Positions 41,553-49,494 of a stretch of 64,000 nucleotides of DNA are shown piece by piece. The stretch is taken from positions 55,641-119,640 of the forward strand of contig NZ_MUGW01000042.1 in NCBI RefSeq assembly GCF_002217285.1, given 5' to 3'. A program made the position numbers and the translations under genes. A model generated the notes under the pieces. That model saw nothing but the letters and a program-made list of their open reading frames with translations. It searched no databases and was not told the DNA's origin. The stretch comes from Flavobacterium hercynium. Its GTDB lineage: Bacteria; Bacteroidota; Bacteroidia; Flavobacteriales; Flavobacteriaceae. The number at the start of each line of letters is the position of its first letter. Positions within the stretch are counted from its first letter, which is position 1.

Positions 41553-43481
41553 TTAATAATGCCATCTCACAAAAGCTTCGACAGCCGCATAAGTCGCTAA
41601 ACCAAGTTGTTGATACAAAGCCGCAGTTTCACGGTTTCTATCTTCTGCCCTTTGCCAAAATTCTCTGGCATCTGTTCCCTGAAAAACAACACCATCTTTT
41701 TGTGACTGATGTTTGAAAATTCCATGACGCTTTGCTAAAACCTGATCCGGGCTCATTGGCACAGCCATTTCAACCTCATCAATTCCCCATTCCTGCCATG
41801 CTCCACGGTACAACCATAACCAGCAATCATCCATAAAAGGTTTTGGTTTTAAAGCTTTTACTGCTTCAAAAATAGCATCCAGACATACTTTATGTGTTCC
41901 GTGTGGATCTGCTAAATCTCCTGCTGCATAAATTTGATGTGGCTTTATTTTTTCAATTAAATCAATCGTTAACTGAATATCTTCTTGTCCAATTGGTTTT
42001 TTCTCAATAGTCCCTGTTTCATAAAACGGAAGTTCCATAAAATGAATCTGATCATCGTTTAACCCAACAAAATGACTAGTAGCTCTCGCTTCTCCTTTTC
42101 TAATAATTCCTTTTATGTAACGTACTTCCGGAATATCAATTTCGCTATTCTTTTTGTTTGTTAAAAAAGACTGTGCTTTGTGATAAATCGTATCTGCCTC
42201 AGGACTTTTGATTCCAAATTTTTCATTATAATCGATCACAAATCTGGCAAAACGTAAGGCTTCATCATCAGCAACCGCAATATTTCCAGAAGTCTGATAC
42301 GCAACATGCACTTCATGGCCTTGCTCCTGCAAACGCATAAAAGTTCCCCCCATGCTAATAATATCATCATCCGGATGCGGGCTAAAAATCAAAACACGTT
42401 TCTTAGCCGGTTCTGCTCTTTCCGGACGATTGGAATCATCTGCATTTGGTTTTCCGCCTGGCCATCCAGTAATCGTATGTTGTAATTTATTGAAAATTTT
42501 AATGTTGATATCGTAAGCCGGACCAGAATCTGCTAAAAGATCACTCATTCCATTCTCAATATAATCAGCATCAGTAAGCATTAAAATTGGTTTTTTAAGA
42601 TCTAATGCCAATCCTAAAACCGCTTTTCTAGTTAATTTATCTGTCCAGATTACTTTTTCTACCAACCAAGGTCTGTTAACTCTTGTTAGTTTTGAAGACG
42701 CTTCTTTATCGATAACAAAAACAGCGTTGTTATGCTCCTGTAAAAATGACGCTGGAATTTGATTCGTTACTTCATCTTCTACCGATTTTTTAATAACGTT
42801 TGCTTTTCCTTCACCCCAAGCCAATAAGATAACTTGCTTGGCTTCCATTATTTTTTTAACTCCTAATGTAATCGCTGTTCTTGGCGTATTGCTTAAACCA
42901 AAGAAATCTTTACTTGCAGCTACTCTTGTAATGTGGTCTAAAGCTACTAAACGTGTTTTAGAGTTTTGTAATGAACCAGATTCATTAAAACCAATATGTC
43001 CGTTTCCTCCAATTCCTAAAATTTGCAAATCGATTCCGCCTAAAGCTTCAATTTTAGCTTCATAATCGGCACAGTAATCTGCAATTTGCTCTTTTGTTAA
43101 AAGACCGTCCGGAACGTGAAAGTTTTCAGGTAAAATATCAATATGATCAAACAAAAGTTCCTTCATAAAACGAACATAACTGTTGATTGAATTAGGTTCC
43201 ATTGGATAATATTCATCCAAATTAAAACTAATTACGTTTTTAAAACTCAATCCTTCTTCCTTATGTAAGCGAACCAATTCAGCATATAATCCTTTTGGTG
43301 AAGATCCGGTTGCCAAACCTAAAATACAAGGTTCATTACTTTTTTGCTTAGCCTGAATTAAAGCTGCAATTTCCTGCGCTACAGCTTTAGAAGCATCATT
43401 TGAATTTTCAAAAACAACGGTATTAATTTTTTCGAAACGTTTTTCGAATCCGGTTGCTTTGTCTATTTTACTTTTTAACAT
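41553..43481 (-). CDS. nagB: glucosamine-6-phosphate deaminase fused to PIG-L/LmbE-type deacetylase
   Basis: 642 aa from ATG 43481, over twice the length of ordinary NagB. Residues about 18-265 are the deaminase (LGLATGSSPKGLY, FNLDEYY with D89, GIGGNGHIGFNE with H162 and E167), converting GlcN-6-P to Fru-6-P and ammonia. A linker domain (about 270-360) follows, then a PIG-L/LmbE zinc deacetylase domain (about 362-600) with HPDDD at 369-373 and DPHGTH later. This architecture is, from memory, common to Bacteroidota NagB proteins. In this locus the second domain could deacetylate GlcNAc-6-P, since no nagA is present in the window. Last gene of the leftward sugar operon, 29 bp after the permease. 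Confidence 0.9.
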   Translation of the reverse strand: MLKSKIDKATGFEKRFEKINTVVFENSNDASKAVAQEIAALIQAKQKSNEPCILGLATGSSPKGLYAELVRLHKEEGLSFKNVISFNLDEYYPMEPNSINSYVRFMKELLFDHIDILPENFHVPDGLLTKEQIADYCADYEAKIEALGGIDLQILGIGGNGHIGFNESGSLQNSKTRLVALDHITRVAASKDFFGLSNTPRTAITLGVKKIMEAKQVILLAWGEGKANVIKKSVEDEVTNQIPASFLQEHNNAVFVIDKEASSKLTRVNRPWLVEKVIWTDKLTRKAVLGLALDLKKPILMLTDADYIENGMSDLLADSGPAYDINIKIFNKLQHTITGWPGGKPNADDSNRPERAEPAKKRVLIFSPHPDDDIISMGGTFMRLQEQGHEVHVAYQTSGNIAVADDEALRFARFVIDYNEKFGIKSPEADTIYHKAQSFLTNKKNSEIDIPEVRYIKGIIRKGEARATSHFVGLNDDQIHFMELPFYETGTIEKKPIGQEDIQLTIDLIEKIKPHQIYAAGDLADPHGTHKVCLDAIFEAVKALKPKPFMDDCWLWLYRGAWQEWGIDEVEMAVPMSPDQVLAKRHGIFKHQSQKDGVVFQGTDAREFWQRAEDRNRETAALYQQLGLATYAAVEAFVRWHY

Positions 43482-43510
43482 GATATATAGTTTTTTTTGG
43501 GTTCTGTTTG

Positions 43511-44890
43511 TCAAATTTTCCAACTCCTGTATTTATGCCCTTTTACGGCATAAAAAAGAATCATCAAATAAGAAGGTAATACTATTAAGTAGGCCATCTG
43601 ATTTCCACTTTTAGAAATTGCCTGTGTTCCGTTTAGAATATTTGCTTCATTTATATTTTCGGTAATCATTCCGTAAAACAATGGAAAAATTGCACCTCCT
43701 ATAATTCCCATAATTAGAATTGCACTTCCAATTTTCGTGTAACCACCCAAATCTTCCAATGCCATAGGCCAAATAGCCGGCCAGCAAAGCGCATTTGCCA
43801 AACCTAGTAATGCAACTAAAAGAATGACTAAAGGCAAATTTGGAATTCCGGGCAACTGTATCATTATTGTTGGTGAAATCACAACAATAAGTACAACTAA
43901 AATGATTCCCAATAAACCTGAAATCTTTAAAGCAGTAACTTGTGATACATATTTAGGAATTAATGTGATACCTAAAACATATCCTACAACCATTGCTGAC
44001 ATGGTAAAAGAAGTTAACTTTAAATAAAAACTACCATCATCACCATAAACTCCTAACTGTTTACCAAATCCTCCGATAGAATCTCCCGCCAGAACCTCAG
44101 CTGCCAGATAAAGCATTAAGGTTATAACCCCCAAAACTAACTGTGGACGTTTGAATGCATTTTTTACCTGCTTGAAAATGCTCAAATCACTAACGTTGCC
44201 GTCTTCATCCAAATCAATTTCCGGTAGCGGAGAGAACTTTACTAAGAGCGCAAGGATCATAATAATCAATCCCATATAAAGATAAGGTCTTTGTAATTGT
44301 AATGCAAGAGCATCTAAAGCATTTGACTTTGAAGCAGCATCCAATACTGCAATTTTATCGGCTGTAAACTCCTGCATGTTTGATAAAACCAAAGCCGTTA
44401 ATACAATAGGCGCCACAAAACCTGCCAATTTATTTGCAATTCCCAATACGCTTATTCTCGCTGCTGCACTTTCTCTTGGTCCAATCACAACAACATACGG
44501 ATTAGAGGCTGTTTGCAAAATTGCCAAACCTGTTCCCATGACAAAAAGCGCGATCAGAAATAATATAAAGGTGCGGCTTTCTGCGGCGGGATAAAATACA
44601 AATGCACCAGCAGCTATAATCAGTAATCCTAAAGAAATTCCGTTTTTATATCCCACTTTTTCTATTACCCACGATGACGGAATCGCCATTACAAAATAAG
44701 CGATATAAAAAGCAAAAGTCACAAAATAAGCCTGAGAAGAAGTTAATTCGCAAGCCAATTCAAAAAAAGGAATTAATGGTCCGTTTAACCAGGTAACAAA
44801 ACCCAGAATAAAGAACAAAGCCGTTAGTATAATCATCGGAATGATTGCACTTCTTTTCTCTATTTGCAAAACATTTTCATTATATGACAT
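43511..44890 (-). CDS. MFS sugar permease (FucP/NagP type)
   Basis: 459 aa, 12 TM segments. Start FFILGFVTWLNGPLIPFFELACELT is typical of the fucose/glucose-galactose/GlcNAc permease subfamily (FucP, NagP). Next to nagB and a sugar kinase, it is likely to bring N-acetylhexosamine or galactose across the inner membrane by proton symport. A 177-bp spacer with a possible promoter separates it from the nucleotidyltransferase upstream, so it may have partly independent expression. Confidence 0.88.
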   Translation of the reverse strand: MSYNENVLQIEKRSAIIPMIILTALFFILGFVTWLNGPLIPFFELACELTSSQAYFVTFAFYIAYFVMAIPSSWVIEKVGYKNGISLGLLIIAAGAFVFYPAAESRTFILFLIALFVMGTGLAILQTASNPYVVVIGPRESAAARISVLGIANKLAGFVAPIVLTALVLSNMQEFTADKIAVLDAASKSNALDALALQLQRPYLYMGLIIMILALLVKFSPLPEIDLDEDGNVSDLSIFKQVKNAFKRPQLVLGVITLMLYLAAEVLAGDSIGGFGKQLGVYGDDGSFYLKLTSFTMSAMVVGYVLGITLIPKYVSQVTALKISGLLGIILVVLIVVISPTIMIQLPGIPNLPLVILLVALLGLANALCWPAIWPMALEDLGGYTKIGSAILIMGIIGGAIFPLFYGMITENINEANILNGTQAISKSGNQMAYLIVLPSYLMILFYAVKGHKYRSWKI

Positions 44891-44960
44891 AATACTTTAT
44901 AGTTGATTTTTAATTGATTATCAATTTCAATCTAACATACCTGTAACCTTTCCAAATTGC

Positions 44961-45002
44961 TTTTGCATTTTTTATGCGTTATTTTGCATTTTTTTTGCAA
45001 TA
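44961..45002. repeat. 21-bp tandem repeat, two copies, upstream of permease
   Basis: TTTTGCATTTTTTATGCGTTA followed directly by TTTTGCATTTTTTTTGCAATA in register (18 of 21 identical), each carrying TTTTGCATTTTTT. About two DNA helix turns per repeat, just downstream of the predicted promoter, so a protein-binding array is possible. Confidence 0.5.
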
Positions 45003-45030
45003 CAAAAGTAATGTAATCTGCAGAAGCAAA
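45003..45030 (-). promoter_or_regulatory. possible promoter of permease-nagB
   Basis: Minus strand TTTG (45027-45030), 16 bp, TACTTTTG (45003-45010, exact TAnnTTTG). Spacing is short compared with the 20 bp of the other promoters here, so only moderately supported. Confidence 0.45.
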
Positions 45031-45067
45031 CACTATATTAGACAACAAATTTTTTGTTAATTTATTT

Positions 45068-45943
45068 TTATACTTCCCAGTCCAGAACCGGATAATGTTT
45101 TCGAAGATATTCTTTGACATCTGCAATGTCTTCTTTCGCCGTTAAATCCGGGACATGCTCTGAAAACGGAATCCCAATTGTTGTGTTTGGATTAGCTTTT
45201 ACTGTGTTTAAAAGTACCGTTGGCAATTCCTTTTCATCTCTTTCCGGATGAACAGGACAGTTTTTAAGGTGCGGATATAACATGCTTCCACTGAATTTAA
45301 AAGCATTCATACTTACTCTTATTTTCCCTTCCACATCTTTATAATCTTCTAAAACATCTGCAGAAGGCTTTTCTAAAATATCCTGCAATTGATTGTTCTT
45401 ATCCAGCTTTGCAATCGCAAAACGTGAAATTCGCTCCAAAGGAAATTCTAAAGCATCGCGATCATAACTGATAAAAGCATTTGGACTTTCAGTTTTTCGA
45501 AGTGCCAGCAAAGCTTCTGCCGAATATAAATTATCACTGTTACAAACGGAGTATTCCTGCTGATTCAATTCCGGAAATTGTTCTACTGCCTGAAACAAAG
45601 CGTCTGCTGTACCAAAGGGTTTTACTCTTCCTGCCGGAATATATTGTGTTGCAAATGAAATCGTAAGATTATTAAAGTCATTATTTCGATCCTGATTTCC
45701 GTAAAACTCTTTAAACAATTCTCCCTGCTCTCCTATAATAATGTAGATGTTTTTATATCCTGCTTTTTTTGCATTTAACAAAAGATAATCCAATAGAGGT
45801 CTTCCACTTGATCCAACTCCTATTAAACCTTTACTTCTTTGGTTTGCCTGAGCAATTTCTTCCGCAGACAGATTATTTGAAATAGCTTCTTTTTTCATAC
45901 GAGAAGAAGCTCCTCCCGCAAGAATAACTAAATTGTTGTGCAT
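45068..45943 (-). CDS. sugar-1-phosphate nucleotidyltransferase-like protein
   Basis: 291 aa. N-terminal NTP-transferase motif LVILAGGASSRMKK (residues about 5-18) with a second lysine-containing loop RSKGLIGVGSSGRPLLDYLL; CNSDNLYS near 137-144 is the metal-binding Asp motif. Rossmann-like GT-A nucleotidyltransferase of the RmlA/GalU/GlmU type, no signal peptide. Seven bp after the GHMP kinase, so kinase and nucleotidyltransferase should work in sequence: sugar to sugar-1-P to NDP-sugar. Sugar and nucleotide are not readable from sequence. Confidence 0.82.
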   Translation of the reverse strand: MHNNLVILAGGASSRMKKEAISNNLSAEEIAQANQRSKGLIGVGSSGRPLLDYLLLNAKKAGYKNIYIIIGEQGELFKEFYGNQDRNNDFNNLTISFATQYIPAGRVKPFGTADALFQAVEQFPELNQQEYSVCNSDNLYSAEALLALRKTESPNAFISYDRDALEFPLERISRFAIAKLDKNNQLQDILEKPSADVLEDYKDVEGKIRVSMNAFKFSGSMLYPHLKNCPVHPERDEKELPTVLLNTVKANPNTTIGIPFSEHVPDLTAKEDIADVKEYLRKHYPVLDWEV

Positions 45944-45950
45944 ATATTTT

Positions 45951-47042
45951 TTAAATTTTGATGTTTTTGATAATTCTTACTCCCGGATCTACACGTACTG
46001 CATAAGCCTCCTGAGCTCCTGCTTTTAAGATAGCTTCTATTACTAAATCTTCATTTACAGGATCCGCTATTACAACAATACTTCCTCCTCCGCCGGAACC
46101 TACAATTTTAGCTCCGTAAGCGCCTGCCTTAAGAGCAGCATTTATCATATCATCGATTCGGGGAACTGTAATTTTTAAAAGATCTCGCAAAACCTGATGG
46201 TGCTGATTCATTAATTCACCAATTTTTTTAAGGTTTAAAATTGGTTTTTCAAATTCTTGTAAAGCGTCTTTTGTATACTGATAATTTTTAAGCGCTGCTT
46301 CAAAGAACGGAATCAATCTGTCCGGAAGACAATTTTTATAACGTGCTATATCTTCTACTTCTGATGTATTTAGATCAAAATCCGGATAATTTTGCTTGAC
46401 AATATCAATAGCCATTAAAGCATTGCCTTTTAAGTTCCCGAGCAATCCAATTGTTTCTTTTGGAACACCGGAAACACCTGTTATTAAACCTTTTAATTCT
46501 GATCCAACAATAGTAAATGAAAAAGGTTTCTTAGTATTAATATGGACAATATTACCCACACCAATACTAAAATGATCCATCATTCCGCCCGGTTCTCCAT
46601 GTTCAAGCACTTCAGATTCATAGCCTAATTTCGAGATAAATTCTGGTGTTACTTCATGATTGATTCCAAAAGCTTCTATTAGAAAACGAATCCAGGCCAT
46701 TAGCAATGCAGACGAACTGGACGTTCCTGAATTTATTGGAATATTACCTGTAATTGTTATGGTATAACCTTCTGTTGGTATACAGCCATATCTGCGAAGT
46801 ACACGCAACGAAGAAGCAAAATAATCTCGTGGCTCTAAAGTTTCGAAAGTAGCACTAATATCAATTACACGAACTTCGTTTATATCGATCATGTTCAACA
46901 CAAACGTTTTAGAGTCATTTTCTACTGCAGTTAAAGTTATATTTCTATCAATTGCACAGGCAATAACCGGCAATCCTAAATAATCCTGATGGTCTCCAAA
47001 AAGACATGTTCTTCCCGGAGCTAATGAAATAATTTTTTTCAC
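45951..47042 (-). CDS. GHMP-family sugar kinase (galactokinase-related)
   Basis: 363 aa from a GTG start at 47042 (MKKIISLAPGRTCLFGDHQDYLG); no ATG lies in frame before the conserved motif and a TTG at 47090 would make an unneeded leader. Signature 1 GRTCLFGDHQDYLGLP at 10-25 parallels the galactokinase motif GRxNxIGEHxDYxxG, with Glu replaced by Asp and Thr by Gln; GHMP ATP motif INSGTSSSSALL at 103-114; third motif GSGGGGS near the C-terminus. Expected to phosphorylate C1 of galactose or N-acetylgalactosamine. First gene of the leftward arm; predicted promoter at 47131-47161 and operator pair at 47177-47213. Confidence 0.82.
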   Translation of the reverse strand: MKKIISLAPGRTCLFGDHQDYLGLPVIACAIDRNITLTAVENDSKTFVLNMIDINEVRVIDISATFETLEPRDYFASSLRVLRRYGCIPTEGYTITITGNIPINSGTSSSSALLMAWIRFLIEAFGINHEVTPEFISKLGYESEVLEHGEPGGMMDHFSIGVGNIVHINTKKPFSFTIVGSELKGLITGVSGVPKETIGLLGNLKGNALMAIDIVKQNYPDFDLNTSEVEDIARYKNCLPDRLIPFFEAALKNYQYTKDALQEFEKPILNLKKIGELMNQHHQVLRDLLKITVPRIDDMINAALKAGAYGAKIVGSGGGGSIVVIADPVNEDLVIEAILKAGAQEAYAVRVDPGVRIIKNIKI

Positions 47043-47130
47043 GTAACTTTTAAAATATAAAATATTGTAAAACAATAAATTGCAATACAAATTGATTAAT
47101 AATCTCTTTCAAAATTGGGGTTATTGATTA

Positions 47131-47161
47131 CGAAACTATCGATAATATTTTTATAAAACAA
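47131..47161 (-). promoter_or_regulatory. promoter of the leftward sugar operon
   Basis: Minus strand TTG (47159-47161), 20 bp, TAGTTTCG (47131-47138). The 33 bases from CTTG through TTTCGT match the susC promoter at 30 positions, with the same spacing. The operator pair begins 15 bp further upstream. Confidence 0.75.
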
Positions 47162-47176
47162 GAAAAAAAATAAAAA

Positions 47177-47213
47177 TGTGCTCGAACACATAAATATTGT
47201 GTTCTCGAGCACA
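47177..47213. promoter_or_regulatory. paired LacI-family operators, left copy
   Basis: Two 14-bp near-palindromes: TGTGCTCGAACACA (47177-47190) and TGTTCTCGAGCACA (47200-47213), start to start 23 bp. Each differs at one position from the perfect palindrome TGTGCTCGAGCACA. The central CG step is typical of LacI-family sites. Read on the minus strand, the order of the two variants is the same as in the copy before susC. Lies between the kinase gene and the LacI gene. Confidence 0.82.
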
Positions 47214-47258
47214 CTATAAGATTAAAGTACGAATTTTAAATTATTAAAGTAAAGTTTC

Positions 47259-47266
47259 TATATTTG
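47259..47266 (+). promoter_or_regulatory. -7 element of the LacI-family gene
   Basis: TATATTTG, exact TAnnTTTG match, only 6 bp before the ATG at 47273, so the transcript would be nearly leaderless. No clear TTG at -33. The left operator pair ends 45 bp upstream. Confidence 0.5.
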
Positions 47267-47272
47267 CTAGTA

Positions 47273-48313
47273 ATGGATAAAAAGTACACAATTAAGGATA
47301 TTGCAAAAATGGCTGGAGTTTCTAAGGGAACTGTAGACAGGGTTTTGCACAATCGGGGTAAAGTCTCTCCTACAGCTTTAGAAAAAATAAATGAGGTTTT
47401 AAATGTCATTAATTATGAACCTAACTTAATTGCCCGAAATTTAAAAAATACTAAAATCTATCGTATTGCTGTTTTACTGCCTGATCCGGAAACTGACCCA
47501 TATTGGTTACCTTGCGTAAATGGAATTCGCGATGCTGTAAATGAGTTTAAAGCGTACAACATTAATATTCAGACCCATTTCTTTAATCCTGAAAGTACCA
47601 AGTCTTTTTTAGAGTCCAATACAATCATTTTAGAAGACCAGCCAGATGCTGTTTTACTGGCACCATTGTTTCATAAAGAGACTTTAGAAATAGTAAAAGA
47701 ATATAATGAAGCAAATATTGTCGTGAATACTTTCAACAATCAAATCGAAAGTGAAATCACTAAAGGTTTTGTTGGTCAGGATTTACATAAAAGTGGCCGT
47801 GTAGCTGCAAGTTTAATGAATCTGATTTTGACTGATGGACAAATTGCCATTATTCATATTGATGAAAGTGTAAAAAATGCTGTTCACATGCAGGAAAAAG
47901 AAAAAGGATTCAGAAACTATTTTGACGAAAAAAATAATAACGCTTTTTCTTTAACTACTTTAAAGCTAAAACAGCACAATGTCGAGACTAAATTTGCAGT
48001 ATTTCTAGAACAAAATCCAAATTTGAAAGGCATCTTTATTACCACATCTAAAGCCTATCAAATTGCATCTCTTCTATCTCCTTTAAAAGACAGAAAGATT
48101 GCGCTTATTGGTTATGATTTAGTAGAAAACAATGTGAATTTTTTAAATGAAGGATTGGTTCATTTTTTAATTCATCAAAATCAAAAAAGACAAGTTTATC
48201 TGGGAATCAGTACTTTAGTGGAACATTTTTTATTCCGAAAAGACATTCCGGAAACAATCTTGCTTCCTATAGATATCATCAATGCAGAAAACGCTTCTTT
48301 TTACATTGCTTAA
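47273..48313 (+). CDS. LacI-family transcriptional regulator
   Basis: 346 aa from ATG 47273 (a TTG nine bases earlier is possible). Helix-turn-helix at about 5-25 (TIKDIAKMAGVSKGTVDRVLHNRG), hinge helix NYEPNLIARNLK about 47-60, then a periplasmic-binding-protein-like effector domain (YRIAVLLPDPETDPYWLPCVNGIRDAV and on), which points to a sugar or sugar-phosphate ligand. Placed between the two arms of the glycan locus and beside one of two identical operator pairs, so it very probably controls both. Operators lie upstream of the -33 elements, which fits activation better than simple promoter blocking. Confidence 0.92.
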   Translation: MDKKYTIKDIAKMAGVSKGTVDRVLHNRGKVSPTALEKINEVLNVINYEPNLIARNLKNTKIYRIAVLLPDPETDPYWLPCVNGIRDAVNEFKAYNINIQTHFFNPESTKSFLESNTIILEDQPDAVLLAPLFHKETLEIVKEYNEANIVVNTFNNQIESEITKGFVGQDLHKSGRVAASLMNLILTDGQIAIIHIDESVKNAVHMQEKEKGFRNYFDEKNNNAFSLTTLKLKQHNVETKFAVFLEQNPNLKGIFITTSKAYQIASLLSPLKDRKIALIGYDLVENNVNFLNEGLVHFLIHQNQKRQVYLGISTLVEHFLFRKDIPETILLPIDIINAENASFYIA

Positions 48314-48344
48314 TTAAATCATGATTTTGTTCTCTATGCTCTGA

Positions 48345-48983
48345 TTATCTCATGAGTATAAACTTTCCAAAAGAAGATGCTATATGAAAATTTGGTTTCT
48401 CTGTATTTGGATTGACCCATGAAATCCAGGTTGGAACATACTGATCATTGTCTGCTTTAGAAAATTTAGCTCTGTATACACCTGTTTCAATAGTGTCGTT
48501 TTTAATTAGCTGTAGCTCATTTAGAGATTCAATACTAATACGCCCTTCTACTTCTAAAACATCATCATATGTTGAAGTACTTACTTCAATATCTTCTTTA
48601 GACCACTTCCAGTTAAAATCAAAATTCCAATCCGGATACGCTTCAAAATCCATTATTCTACCCTCGGTATCTATTTCTAAACAATAATACGGACTTAGCA
48701 ATTCATTACTTCTGAAAAACAACTCTACTCTATCTGAATTGCAGATACTGTCGAAACTATCATCTGTTTTATCAATATAAACATCTGATTTTTTAATTCT
48801 GAAATTAAAATATAAATTATCAAGATCCCAAAGTGCTCTGAATTCAATTTTAGAAAACAAATTATCATTCCACGGAGAACAAAAATCGGTTAGACAATTT
48901 GCTTTTTCCCAAACAGAATTAGCTATTATTTTATTATCACTTTTAATATTTTTATCAATTAAAACTACCTGATACTCCTTCAT
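48345..48983 (-). CDS. CBM9-like carbohydrate-binding protein without signal peptide
   Basis: 212 aa. Family 9 carbohydrate-binding-like fold: EFRALWDLDNLYFNFRI, DRVELFFRS, YYCLEIDTEGRIMDFEAY and FNWKW are the usual strands and aromatic positions. It starts MKEYQVVLIDKN, with no hydrophobic leader, so it should stay in the cytoplasm, odd for this family whose members usually bind extracellular glycans. Convergent with the LacI gene (31 bp apart). Its upstream region is the same long spacer that holds the right operator pair. Confidence 0.75.
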   Translation of the reverse strand: MKEYQVVLIDKNIKSDNKIIANSVWEKANCLTDFCSPWNDNLFSKIEFRALWDLDNLYFNFRIKKSDVYIDKTDDSFDSICNSDRVELFFRSNELLSPYYCLEIDTEGRIMDFEAYPDWNFDFNWKWSKEDIEVSTSTYDDVLEVEGRISIESLNELQLIKNDTIETGVYRAKFSKADNDQYVPTWISWVNPNTEKPNFHIASSFGKFILMR

Positions 48984-49271
48984 AATTATGGCTTTAATTT
49001 GCTATACAATTTTACTGGCTAAAAAACCATAAAATTAAGCCTAATTTACCTCTAATCATAGTCAAAATTGGTTAAAAAAACGGTTTTTTACTTTATTTAA
49101 AATACATTACATATAATAACAAATTATCATTTATATTGTAAAATAAAACACATACTTCATTAAAAAAGGATTTTACCGTCAAAACATCAAAATTTAATTT
49201 CATTTTATTCAGACAACATTTAGTAATAACAACAAATATTTATAGCAAAAAAAGTGTTTTGTATAATTTTA
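48984..49271. other. AT-rich spacer without a gene
   Basis: About 290 bases between the CBM9-like gene start and the right operator pair. I see no ORF, hairpin or exact -7 element in it; it must hold the promoter of the CBM9-like gene. Confidence 0.5.
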
Positions 49272-49308
49272 TGTGCTCGAGAACATAAATTTTATGTGTT
49301 CGAGCACA
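49272..49308. promoter_or_regulatory. paired LacI-family operators, right copy
   Basis: TGTGCTCGAGAACA (49272-49285) and TGTGTTCGAGCACA (49295-49308), again 23 bp start to start. The pair is the reverse complement of the left copy (all 28 operator bases identical), so both pairs face their operon in the same orientation. Confidence 0.85.
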
Positions 49309-49324
49309 TTTTTGTCCATTTTTC

Positions 49325-49355
49325 TTGTTTAATAAAAATATAATCTATAGTTTCG
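49325..49355 (+). promoter_or_regulatory. promoter of the susC operon
   Basis: TTG (49325-49327), 20 bp, TAGTTTCG (49348-49355), nearly identical to the promoter of the leftward operon. RNA start would be near 49361, giving a leader of about 130 nt before susC. The rest of the leader (49362-49494) shows no strong hairpin. Confidence 0.75.
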
Positions 49356-49494
49356 TCAGACAGTATAAAATTAAGAGTGATTTTTTCATTCTTTTTTAAC
49401 TGATCCAAATCTTTTTAACTGCAATAAAAGAGGGAAAAATTAAAAAAATCAAAAACTATCAAAAGCTCATTTATTAACCAAAACCAAAAAGAAT

